Assembly: GCA_002385465.1 (NCBI GenBank)
Contig: DGDN01000090.1
Span: 9,002-14,520 of the forward strand
Reading direction: 5' to 3'
Source: Candidatus Fermentithermobacillaceae bacterium UBA3951
GTDB lineage: Bacteria; Bacillota; Sulfobacillia; Fermentithermobacillales; Fermentithermobacillaceae
DNA length: 5,519 bases
Shown: positions 1 to 5,519 of the stretch, in pieces
Layout of the letters: each line of letters begins with the position of its first letter
How positions within the stretch are numbered: position 1 is the stretch's first letter
Notes under the pieces: generated by a model
The model's input: the letters and a program-made list of their open reading frames with translations, nothing else
Told to the model about the DNA's origin: nothing
Database searches by the model: none
Program-made: the position numbers and the translations under genes

Positions 1-28
1 AGCCTCGCGGGTGGACGCCTGCCAGGTG

Positions 29-1252
29 TTAGGCCGATTCCGTGGGTGGGATTCCCGCGCTAACCAGAACCTTGTCTCCAAGCATCACGAGAGCCTGGAC
101 GGAGATCAAGAGCCCGGTTCCTAGGAGCAACCACTCAATCTTCACCGCATCGGCGAGCGGACCAAAAAGGAGCATTCCCAGAGGCATCATGCTACCGGAT
201 ATCATCCCGAGAAGCCCGAACACTCTCCCGCGGAAATCGTCCTCCACCCTCTGTTGGAGGATGACTGTGGAGGGGGCGTGGAATACGGGGAGGGACATTC
301 CGCACACGGCCATCAACCCCAGGTAGACCCAGAAGAACGGTACGAGCCCAAGGGCTACGGTCAGGATTCCGATGCTGAAGTTCGACAACACCATTGTATG
401 GACCCGGTTCCTTAGCCCGCCCCAAACGGCCATGACGATGCCGCCCAGTATCATCCCGCCTGAGAAGGCTATTTCGATCGCCGTGAGACGCCACACGTCC
501 TCACCGAAGCTCCTCGCTACTTGGAGCGGGGTCAGAAAGGCGAGTGGGGTGACCAGGAGGAGGAAGGCGATGTTGTGGCCGAAGAATCTTATGAGATAGC
601 TTTCGTTCTTGACGTAGGACAATCCGGTGCGCAAGTCATCCAGGTAGCTGCCGGAACGCGGAGCACTGGCCTTGGCGTGCGCAGGCACCTTGAGGGCGAA
701 GGCGAGGATCAGGACTGCTATTGCGGCCGTCACTACATCGACCATGAACACGGACCCGATGCCTGCCCACGCCAGGAGCGCGCCGCTTACCATGGGCGAC
801 ACCAGAGATACCGCAGAATGGATGCTGCTGTTGGTGGCGTTTACCTTCATGAGCTGGTCTTCGGGGACGAACTGGGGCAGTATGGCTCTCACCGCAGGTG
901 ACTGTACGGCCGAACCGAACGCCCGGATTGCCGAGGCCACGAACAGAAGCCAGAGCCCCTGGTGTCCTGCCCTGAACAGCAGGGCAAGGATCAGCGTCGC
1001 TACCGCTATCGATGAGTCCGAGACGATGATGAGAGTCTTCCTGGGATACCGGTCGGCCCACACTCCCGCGAAGGGCGATACGAGGAATGTTGGGACGAAG
1101 CCGCAGATTATCGATACGGCGACCATTGCGCCGGACTGAGTCCGCAGGGTTATATACCAGGTGATGGCGTATTGAACCAGGGATGTCCCGAAGACGGAAA
1201 TGGTCTGGCTGGCCAGGAAGAGTGCCGTCTGCTTTCTCCAGTCGGTCCGCAT
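29..1252 (-). CDS. MFS transporter, DHA3 / macrolide-efflux-like (Mef type)
   Basis: This encodes a 12-TM-type major facilitator of 407 residues, the usual size of the family, predicted to sit in the cytoplasmic membrane and export a small hydrophobic compound by proton antiport. Numbering from the preferred start, hydrophobic segments begin near residue 11. MFS motif A lies between TM2 and TM3 at about 63-75 (GVWADRYPRKTLI, with the expected Gly, Asp-Arg and Arg-Lys). A hydrophilic central loop at about 190-220 splits the two halves. The segment after TM4 (PQFVPEDQLMKVNATNSS) and the late DDFRGRVFGLLG motif are typical of the DHA3 drug/macrolide exporters. An in-frame ATG exists at 1270, but no ribosome binding site precedes it; a GGGAGG overlaps that codon and serves the ATG at 1252, so I prefer the shorter form. 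It is transcribed divergently from the HAD gene. Family assignment is secure; substrate is unknown, and resistance to macrolides should not be assumed. Confidence 0.9.
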   Translation of the reverse strand: MRTDWRKQTALFLASQTISVFGTSLVQYAITWYITLRTQSGAMVAVSIICGFVPTFLVSPFAGVWADRYPRKTLIIVSDSSIAVATLILALLFRAGHQGLWLLFVASAIRAFGSAVQSPAVRAILPQFVPEDQLMKVNATNSSIHSAVSLVSPMVSGALLAWAGIGSVFMVDVVTAAIAVLILAFALKVPAHAKASAPRSGSYLDDLRTGLSYVKNESYLIRFFGHNIAFLLLVTPLAFLTPLQVARSFGEDVWRLTAIEIAFSGGMILGGIVMAVWGGLRNRVHTMVLSNFSIGILTVALGLVPFFWVYLGLMAVCGMSLPVFHAPSTVILQQRVEDDFRGRVFGLLGMISGSMMPLGMLLFGPLADAVKIEWLLLGTGLLISVQALVMLGDKVLVSAGIPPTESA

Positions 1253-1262
1253 GTGAGGATCG

Positions 1263-1268
1263 CCTCCC
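1263..1268 (-). promoter_or_regulatory. Shine-Dalgarno site deciding the MFS start
   Basis: On the minus strand GGGAGG lies 10 bases before the ATG at 1252-1250 and overlaps the upstream in-frame ATG at 1270-1268. Bases before the upstream ATG show no purine-rich site. This favours the start at 1252, although the 10-base spacing is slightly long. Confidence 0.6.
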
Positions 1269-1321
1269 ATCGTCGACAGCGGAAGTCACGCGAAGGGTCC
1301 GCAAGCCACGAAGGAAAGGGT

Positions 1322-1327
1322 ATCATA
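1322..1327 (-). promoter_or_regulatory. Possible -10 box for the MFS gene
   Basis: Read on the minus strand these bases are TATGAT, five of six matches to the sigma-70/sigma-A -10 consensus, about 70 bases before the MFS start. The position where a -35 box should lie (about 1345-1350) reads ACACGT, which is a poor match, and there is no extended -10 TG. The overlapping plus-strand hexamer TATCAT (1321-1326) is an equally good match for a promoter of the divergent HAD gene, also without a -35. This is a weak call from sequence inspection only. Confidence 0.2.
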
Positions 1328-1335
1328 TCGACGGG

Positions 1336-1346
1336 GTGCAGTGCAC
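1336..1346. promoter_or_regulatory. Inverted repeat, possible operator in the divergent promoter region
   Basis: GTGCA-G-TGCAC is a perfect 5-base inverted repeat around a single central base, followed directly by an overlapping CACGTG palindrome (1344-1349). It lies between the divergent MFS and HAD genes, about 10 bases from the TATGAT/TATCAT box. Local transcriptional regulators of exporters often bind such dyads, but no regulator gene is visible here and an 11-base dyad can occur by chance. Confidence 0.25.
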
Positions 1347-1432
1347 GTGTGGCCCGTATCGCGTTCCGAAGACGCCTTGCCAGTACAAAGAGAGGACAAC
1401 CACGAGACGCCACAGAATGACCGAACCGGGGT

Positions 1433-1440
1433 GGTGGTGA
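1433..1440 (+). promoter_or_regulatory. Shine-Dalgarno-like site of the HAD gene
   Basis: GGTGGTGA immediately precedes the ATG at 1442 and differs by one base from GGAGGTGA, the complement of the 16S rRNA 3' end. An in-frame stop at 1418-1420, with no start codon after it, makes 1442 the first possible start. The next in-frame ATG (1493) follows a pyrimidine-rich stretch with no ribosome binding site. Confidence 0.5.
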
Positions 1441-1441
1441 A

Positions 1442-2959
1442 ATGAGTCCAAGGCGACTTGGGGACGTCCATCTGCGGAAACAGTTTCCCCTCATGGAATT
1501 GGGTTTGGAGAACCGGTCTCCTCTCCGTGACGCGCACTCGGCGAACCGGCTCCCTCAGTTTGTCCAGGCGGTCTTCGTCGACCGAGACGGAACCATGGGA
1601 GGAACGGGCCGTTTCATCCATCCCAGGGACTTCGACGTGTACCCCTTCACTCGTGAGGCCTTGGCTAACCTACGAAACGAAGGTTTCCTCCTGTTTGCCC
1701 TCACCAACCAGTATCGCATATCCAGGGGGGAGGCGACGGAAGAGGACTTCCATCGCGAGTTTGAGGACCTTAAGCTGGACGGGGCCTACATTTGCCCTCA
1801 CGATATCGACTTTCCATGTAACTGCAAGAAGCCGGCCCCCGGCATGCTGTTGCGCGCGGCGGAGGAACACGGTCTGGACCTCTCCCGGTGTGTGGTGATC
1901 GGCGACACCGGAGCGACGGATATGCTGGCCGCACAGGCCGTGGGAGCGACCAAGGTGTTGGTCAAGACGGGGTGGGGCGAATCATCCCTCGGCGAGTATC
2001 GGCACACCTGGGCCGATGTGGAGCCGGACTACATCGCCGGTGACCTTCTGGACGCAGCCAAGTGGGTCGTCGAGTTCTCAAGACAAAGAGGCATATGGTT
2101 GGGGTTCATCGATACGGTCAAGCGGGGAGCGTTCGGCATCGACGACGTCAAGCCACTCCACCAGGGTCTTGCGCCTGGCCTTTGCCACATCGTGGCGGCC
2201 ATCGCTGCGAAAGTCCCGCCGGATGATTGGCCGCTGAGTCCAAAGATGGTTGTCGGCGCCCGCTGCGATACCACCGACCACCTCGATCCCGGCGACTACC
2301 GCGACCCCGGGGACCCCGGCGACGACTGTGCCCCCGGCCGTGGCCATCCGGTCCACTTCCTTGTCCCTCTTCTTGTCGATGGTCAGGAGACCACGTTTTG
2401 CTTCTCTTTTGTCCTAGAAGGCAACCGCTGGTTCTTAAGGCACATCGAAGCCATCGTCATCCCCATCACTCACGTCCCCGATTTGCCTGCCACCTCGTTT
2501 CCGGACCTACCTTCGGCGACCAAGGACTTCATGCGCGAAGAGATTGCCGCAAGCGAGAGGATCAGGCTGTGGGCCTTTCTCAAGGATAGGTTCGGCCCGG
2601 GCTTCGCGACGGACTGGTTCAAGGACGGCGTAGGCTACGCCCTCGCAGCAAGGGCATGGATTCCGTTTCTTCCTCCTGAGCAGGCGTTCATCCTGTATGT
2701 ATGTTGGGAAGAGACGCGGCTCCGGGGAGGAGAGGCCCATCTACTCGAGCTTACCTCATCCAGCGCCAGGATTTCCTTGAAGCCGCAATACCTCTCGGTA
2801 TACGGACGCGCTACCCATCTCCGGGAGCAGATTTCCGCGGAGGATTATGAGGCCCTATGGGAAGCGATATGGAAGGACAGGGCCGCCCACGGTGGATGGC
2901 AGGTCGAAGTCAAGTATGAGACCACAGGCTGTACGCTGTTCTTTACGCGCCCCGGCTAG
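1442..2959 (+). CDS. HAD-IIIA phosphatase (GmhB/HisB-N-like) fused to an unassigned C-terminal region
   Basis: This 505-residue soluble protein begins with a HAD hydrolase domain at about 40-212. Visible motifs are motif I VDRDGT (Asp47 nucleophile, Asp49 acid/base), motif II Thr88 in TNQ, motif III Lys130, and motif IV GDTGATD (Asp155, Asp160). The stretch CPHDIDFPCNCKKPAPGM carries Cys118, His120, Cys126 and Cys128, the zinc-site pattern of heptose-bisphosphate (GmhB) and histidinol-phosphate (HisB-N) phosphatases. The wording around motif I (GGTGRFIHPRDF) fits the short stand-alone HAD-IIIA proteins of Bacillota, usually about 180 residues, whose substrate is unknown to me. Residues about 214-505 are additional: an Asp-Pro-Gly repeat (282-295), a beta-rich stretch ending FVLEGNRWFLRHIEAIVIPI (323-342), and a C-terminal part rich in Trp and charged residues (about 358-505). 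I do not recognise a family there. No signal peptide or membrane segment is visible. Phosphatase activity is a strong family inference; substrate and C-terminal role are unknown. Confidence 0.88.
   Translation: MSPRRLGDVHLRKQFPLMELGLENRSPLRDAHSANRLPQFVQAVFVDRDGTMGGTGRFIHPRDFDVYPFTREALANLRNEGFLLFALTNQYRISRGEATEEDFHREFEDLKLDGAYICPHDIDFPCNCKKPAPGMLLRAAEEHGLDLSRCVVIGDTGATDMLAAQAVGATKVLVKTGWGESSLGEYRHTWADVEPDYIAGDLLDAAKWVVEFSRQRGIWLGFIDTVKRGAFGIDDVKPLHQGLAPGLCHIVAAIAAKVPPDDWPLSPKMVVGARCDTTDHLDPGDYRDPGDPGDDCAPGRGHPVHFLVPLLVDGQETTFCFSFVLEGNRWFLRHIEAIVIPITHVPDLPATSFPDLPSATKDFMREEIAASERIRLWAFLKDRFGPGFATDWFKDGVGYALAARAWIPFLPPEQAFILYVCWEETRLRGGEAHLLELTSSSARISLKPQYLSVYGRATHLREQISAEDYEALWEAIWKDRAAHGGWQVEVKYETTGCTLFFTRPG
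2285..2326 (+). repeat. Asp-Pro-Gly coding microrepeat inside the HAD fusion gene
   Basis: Three copies of the 12-base unit GAYCCCGGNGAC occur at 2285-2296, 2303-2314 and 2312-2323, the last two sharing a GAC. They encode DPGD at residues 282-285, 288-291 and 291-294. The frame is open throughout. The segment is very likely a flexible acidic loop or linker within the C-terminal region. Confidence 0.7.
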
Positions 2960-3029
2960 ACCGAAAGACACGCCATAGCACAGGTTTCCAAGAGGACAAG
3001 ACTCACGCGATATCGAAGTCCTGTAAGAG

Positions 3030-3050
3030 GGGTTGCCTTGAGGTCAACCC
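3030..3050 (+). other. Hairpin upstream of the permease gene
   Basis: GGGTTG (3030-3035) and CAACCC (3045-3050) form a perfect 6-base stem, with further pairing of CC (3036-3037) and GG (3042-3043) around a TTGA loop. It sits 71 bases after the HAD stop and 21 bases before the permease start. No T-run follows, so it does not look like a standard intrinsic terminator; it could be a weak terminator or 5' leader structure, or chance. Confidence 0.3.
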
Positions 3051-3059
3051 ATCCGCCAC

Positions 3060-3065
3060 AGGGGG
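3060..3065 (+). promoter_or_regulatory. Shine-Dalgarno site deciding the permease start
   Basis: AGGGGG lies 6 bases before the ATG at 3072, but directly abuts the in-frame ATG at 3066, leaving no spacing for that codon. The site therefore supports 3072 as the start, two residues shorter than the longest reading. Confidence 0.65.
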
Positions 3066-3071
3066 ATGAAC

Positions 3072-4331
3072 ATGTCAGAGGTCGCGATAACGCTCGTCAT
3101 TCTTGCCGGGGCTTTGCTTCTGTTTGTCACGGAATTGGTTCCTCTCGGAATAACCCCGCTCATTGTGCTCTCAAGTCTGGCCGTCTCGGGTGTCCTTCCG
3201 GTCAAGGACGTGCTCACAGGCTTTTCGAACGACACGACGATCATGGTTCTCTTCATGTTTCCGGTTGGTGAAGCTCTCTTCCAAACCGGCGTGTGTGACT
3301 TCATCGGCAGGAAAGTCATAAAGATGGCCGGCAAGAGTGAGGTGCGGCTTGTAGGGCTCATAATGCTCGCGGCCGCCGCGCTCTCGGCCTTCACGAGCAA
3401 TACGGGAATCACCATCGTGATGGCTCCGTTGGTCGTTTCGGTAGCCCGTGAGGCCGGGGTAAGCGCCGGCGCTCTCCTTCTGCCGCTGGCCTTTGGAGCG
3501 TCGTTTGGAGGGATGCTGACCCTGGTCGGGACGCCTCCCAATGCCATTGTGCAGGGTGCATTGAGGCAAGCCACAGGCCAGTCCTTTGGGTTTTTCGATT
3601 TCGGGAAGGTATCGCTGCCCTTTGTGGCCCTGGCCGTCCTGTACATGATGTTCATAGGGAGAAAGCAGGTCCCGCAGAGGCTTCCGGCAGAGGCCCCATC
3701 CGCCGAGAAACACGAGTTCCGGAGTAACAAAATGGGCGTGTCTTTGCTGGTCCTCGCCCTGGTGGTAGTGGGGATGTTGTTCGAGAGCAGGCTTTCCTCA
3801 TTCGGCCTCAGCCTTCCAATAGTCGCCATGATCGGAGCGGTGCTCACAGTCATTACAGGCTGCATCACGATGCCGGAGTTCACGGGAAGCATTGAGTGGT
3901 CCGCGGTTCTCCTCATGGGAGGGATGCAGCCCCTGGGGTTGGCAATGCAGAAGACCGGGGCCGCCGACATGCTGGCCGGGTTCCTCACTCGAGTAATCGA
4001 CAGCCCGACTCCTTACCTGATGACGGGAATCGTTGTGTTATCCGCAGGTTTGCTGGGCCAGTTCATGTCCCACACTGCTGCGACCAGCGTCCTTGCTCCC
4101 GTATGCATCGCGATAGCCCGCCAGCTGGGAGTGAGCCCGGCACCGCTTCTTATGGGGCTGTGTCAAGCCACGTCCATAGCCGTGGCGACACCTATCGGCA
4201 CACCACCCAATGTAATCGTCTATCACCGGGGAGGCTACAAGTTCACTGACTTCGTCAAGACCGGACTGCCTCTCTTTATCTTGGGAGCTTTGATGCTGTC
4301 TGCCCTCATTCCCAGGATGTTTCCTTACTGA
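3072..4331 (+). CDS. SLC13/DASS-family anion permease
   Basis: This encodes a highly hydrophobic 419-residue membrane protein of the divalent anion:sodium symporter (SLC13) / ion transporter superfamily. Members import dicarboxylates, tricarboxylates, sulfate or related anions. The protein has the expected two-fold pseudo-symmetry: the first half contains TSNTGIT (SNT at 109-111) followed by LVGTPPN (GTPPN 153-157), and the second half contains MSHTAAT (SHT at 333-335) followed by PIGTPPN (GTPPN 376-380). A hydrophilic loop at about 210-230 separates the halves. There is no TrkA-C/RCK insert between the halves, so it is the short form of the family. The second signature has His where Asn is usual, in a position that in characterised relatives lies at the sodium/substrate site. 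The gene lies 112 bases after the HAD gene and 176 bases before cca; neither neighbour indicates the substrate. Family call is strong; substrate and coupling ion are open. Confidence 0.9.
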   Translation: MSEVAITLVILAGALLLFVTELVPLGITPLIVLSSLAVSGVLPVKDVLTGFSNDTTIMVLFMFPVGEALFQTGVCDFIGRKVIKMAGKSEVRLVGLIMLAAAALSAFTSNTGITIVMAPLVVSVAREAGVSAGALLLPLAFGASFGGMLTLVGTPPNAIVQGALRQATGQSFGFFDFGKVSLPFVALAVLYMMFIGRKQVPQRLPAEAPSAEKHEFRSNKMGVSLLVLALVVVGMLFESRLSSFGLSLPIVAMIGAVLTVITGCITMPEFTGSIEWSAVLLMGGMQPLGLAMQKTGAADMLAGFLTRVIDSPTPYLMTGIVVLSAGLLGQFMSHTAATSVLAPVCIAIARQLGVSPAPLLMGLCQATSIAVATPIGTPPNVIVYHRGGYKFTDFVKTGLPLFILGALMLSALIPRMFPY

Positions 4332-4378
4332 GGTCTACAGTCCGGGGGCAAGGAATTAGGCCTCTGCCGGTCAGGTTG

Positions 4379-4421
4379 ATCACAGGCCGGGTTCGGAGGA
4401 GTGTTTTCACCGTTCTGTGAT
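4379..4421 (+). other. Hairpin between the permease gene and cca
   Basis: ATCACAG (4379-4385) pairs perfectly with CTGTGAT (4415-4421), and two G-T wobbles can extend the base of the stem. The 29-base interior can form a small helix, GTG (4401-4403) with CAC (4408-4410) around TTTT. It begins 47 bases after the permease stop. The bases after it (TGTGGCAATC) are not a T-run, so a canonical intrinsic terminator is not supported; it may end the permease transcript weakly or belong to the cca leader. Confidence 0.35.
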
Positions 4422-4457
4422 TGTGGCAATCTATCGGTGACTGAGCCCTTGTTGGGG

Positions 4458-4498
4458 CCCCTAGTCCACCGGCGGTGAAGCCGGTCCATCGCGAGGGG
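4458..4498 (+). promoter_or_regulatory. cca leader fold that can cover the ribosome binding site
   Basis: An inner hairpin ACCGGC (4468-4473), loop GGTGAA, GCCGGT (4480-4485) has a perfect 6-base stem. Outside it, CCCCT (4458-4462) can pair with AGGGG (4494-4498), which is the core of the cca Shine-Dalgarno. The fold would hide the site and reduce translation initiation. CCCC is also part of the palindrome GGGGCCCC (4454-4461), so alternative pairings exist. No known riboswitch or T-box consensus is recognised. The pairing is seen in sequence; any regulatory role is inference. Confidence 0.3.
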
Positions 4499-4500
4499 AG
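4493..4500 (+). promoter_or_regulatory. Shine-Dalgarno site of cca
   Basis: GAGGGGAG ends 7 bases before the ATG at 4508, a good spacing, and fixes the start of the CCA enzyme. Confidence 0.7.
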
Positions 4501-4507
4501 ACCTAAG

Positions 4508-5519
4508 ATGGATGTCGCGATTCATCCCTTTGTGTTAAAGGTCATGGACGCACTTGAGAAGGCGGGTTACCGGGCCTATCTGGTTGGGGGCTCGGTCCGG
4601 GACCTCCTATTGAATCGCCAACCGAAAGACTGGGACATCGCCACAGATGCCCATCCGCCCCAAGTGCGGGCCCTGTTCGAGCGTACTGCCCCTACGGGCG
4701 AGAAGTACGGCACCGTGACCGTTCTCGGAGATATCCCCGTGGAGGTCACGACCTTCCGAAAGGACGGTCGCTACCTTGACGGCAGGAGACCTGAAACCGT
4801 GGAGTTCTCATCGTCGCTTGAGGAAGACCTCACCCGGAGGGATTTCACCCTGAACGCCCTCGCCTGCGGCAGGGATGGTCATGTGGTCGACTACGTGGGC
4901 GGCCTACAGGACTTGAGGCACAGGATCATACGGAGCGTCGGAGACCCCGGTGACCGGTTTAGGGAAGATGCCCTCAGGATGCTCCGGGCCCACAGGCTTG
5001 TTGCCGAGTTGGGTGGCGATTTCCACATAGAACCGCGGACTCTCGACGCTATCGCTAAGAACGCTCACCTGATCCTCAATGTCTCATGGGAGCGGATCAG
5101 GGATGAACTGGTCAGAATACTGATGAGCGACAATCCGGGAGAGATCAGACATCTTTACCATTCCGGGATCTTGGGACACATCCTTCCGGAACTGGCCGAG
5201 TGCTACGGATTTCAGCAGTCAAGCAAGCACCACGACAAAGACGTGTTTGAGCACTCCGTGGTCGCCCTTGAGTCTGCGCCCCGGAGGTTGCAGGTGAGGT
5301 TGGCCGCGCTTCTGCACGATGTGGGCAAGGTCAAGACAATGACGATTGACGAAAGCGGCGAGGGGCACTTCTACGGGCACAACGTAAAGAGCGAAGAGAT
5401 GGCCCGTCAGGCTATGAGGCGGCTCAAGTTCGATGTTCAAACGATTTCCTCGGTATGCACTCTCATCAGAGAACACATGGTTAGGCACAGCCGGCTTGTG
5501 TTACGGCCGGTTGTAAAAT
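4508..5519 (+). CDS. cca: CCA tRNA nucleotidyltransferase, 3' end cut by window
   Basis: This is a class II tRNA nucleotidyltransferase, which adds or repairs the 3'-terminal CCA of tRNA in the cytoplasm using CTP and ATP. The frame is open from 4508 through the last base, giving 337 residues without a stop; related HD-containing enzymes run to roughly 400-480, so the C-terminus lies outside. Visible in order are LVGGSVRDLLL (25-35); the metal-binding DWD (Asp41, Asp43); the flexible-loop segment TFRKDGRYLDGRRPETVEF (82-100); EEDLTRRDFTLNALA (105-119); and the nucleobase-selecting motif REDALRMLRA (Glu153, Asp154, Arg157), which nearly matches the Bacillus stearothermophilus enzyme numbering. 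An HD-type domain follows from about 241, with His249 in FEHSV, His270-Asp271 in LLHDVGK, and HNVKSEEMA. The intact loop argues against a CC-only enzyme, since those lack it; CCA addition is the likely activity, A-only addition remains possible. The ATG has a good ribosome binding site. Confidence 0.95.
   Translation, partial: MDVAIHPFVLKVMDALEKAGYRAYLVGGSVRDLLLNRQPKDWDIATDAHPPQVRALFERTAPTGEKYGTVTVLGDIPVEVTTFRKDGRYLDGRRPETVEFSSSLEEDLTRRDFTLNALACGRDGHVVDYVGGLQDLRHRIIRSVGDPGDRFREDALRMLRAHRLVAELGGDFHIEPRTLDAIAKNAHLILNVSWERIRDELVRILMSDNPGEIRHLYHSGILGHILPELAECYGFQQSSKHHDKDVFEHSVVALESAPRRLQVRLAALLHDVGKVKTMTIDESGEGHFYGHNVKSEEMARQAMRRLKFDVQTISSVCTLIREHMVRHSRLVLRPVVK

Noticed and set aside
1..28. Terminator or further gene beyond the MFS stop
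   Set aside because: Only 28 bases are visible; no stem with a T-run and no coding signal can be judged.
521..901. 126-codon plus-strand open frame opposite the MFS gene
   Set aside because: It is antisense to the MFS gene with no recognisable motif; shadow frame.
636..1304. 222-codon minus-strand open frame overlapping the MFS gene in another frame
   Set aside because: It is Arg/Gly/Pro-rich without domain features and overlaps the well-supported MFS coding sequence.
2227..2589. 120-codon plus-strand frame inside the HAD fusion gene, considered as a sign of a frameshift
   Set aside because: It is Arg/Pro/Ser-rich and overlaps the continuous HAD frame, which stays open with ordinary amino-acid composition from 1442 to 2959, so no frame change is needed.
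3044..3988. Long open frame on the minus strand opposite the permease gene (314 codons)
   Set aside because: Its composition is Ser/Thr/Arg/Pro-rich with no recognisable domain, and it is fully antisense to a permease with clear family motifs; it is a shadow of GC-biased codon use.
4342..4370. Possible intrinsic terminator just after the permease stop (GGCA at 4347-4350 with TGCC at 4365-4368, flanking CC/GG)
   Set aside because: The stem is short and interrupted by a G bulge, and no T-run follows.
4332..4507. T-box or known metabolite riboswitch ahead of cca
   Set aside because: No T-box GGUGG-ACCGCG-type antiterminator sequence and no other riboswitch core that I recognise is present.

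Overview
The window carries four protein-coding genes from a GC-rich bacterium. Codon use (frequent AGG arginine, strong G/C third positions), GGAGG-like Shine-Dalgarno sites, and the type of HAD phosphatase and HD-containing CCA enzyme suggest a moderately high-GC member of the Bacillota (clostridial or limnochordial type). This placement is an inference from style only; there is no rRNA or other phylogenetic marker here. No tRNA, rRNA, CRISPR array, insertion sequence or phage signal was found.

Layout. A complete MFS drug-type exporter lies on the minus strand (stop at 29, preferred start at 1252). A divergent intergenic region of about 190 bases follows, with a small dyad and a -10-like box. 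The remaining genes are on the plus strand: a 505-residue HAD phosphatase (1442-2959) whose C-terminal ~290 residues match no family I recognise; an SLC13/DASS-type anion permease (preferred start 3072, stop 4331); and the 5' two-thirds or more of a CCA tRNA nucleotidyltransferase gene (4508 to beyond the window edge). No gene-free stretch exceeds 300 bases; the three gaps are about 189, 112 and 176 bases.

Relationships. The genes do not form an obvious pathway. Two are membrane transporters of unknown substrate, one is a soluble phosphatase-like fusion, and one is housekeeping tRNA 3'-end maturation. The 112- and 176-base gaps hold hairpins but no convincing U-tract terminator, so cotranscription of the three plus-strand genes can be neither shown nor excluded.

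What stands out. I do not see a clear new multi-gene system. The points worth a second look are the fused HAD protein with its unassigned C-terminal region and Asp-Pro-Gly repeat, an Asn-to-His change in the second SNT signature of the permease, two genes whose longest-frame start overlaps the ribosome binding site of a better downstream start, and a cca leader that can fold over its own ribosome binding site.
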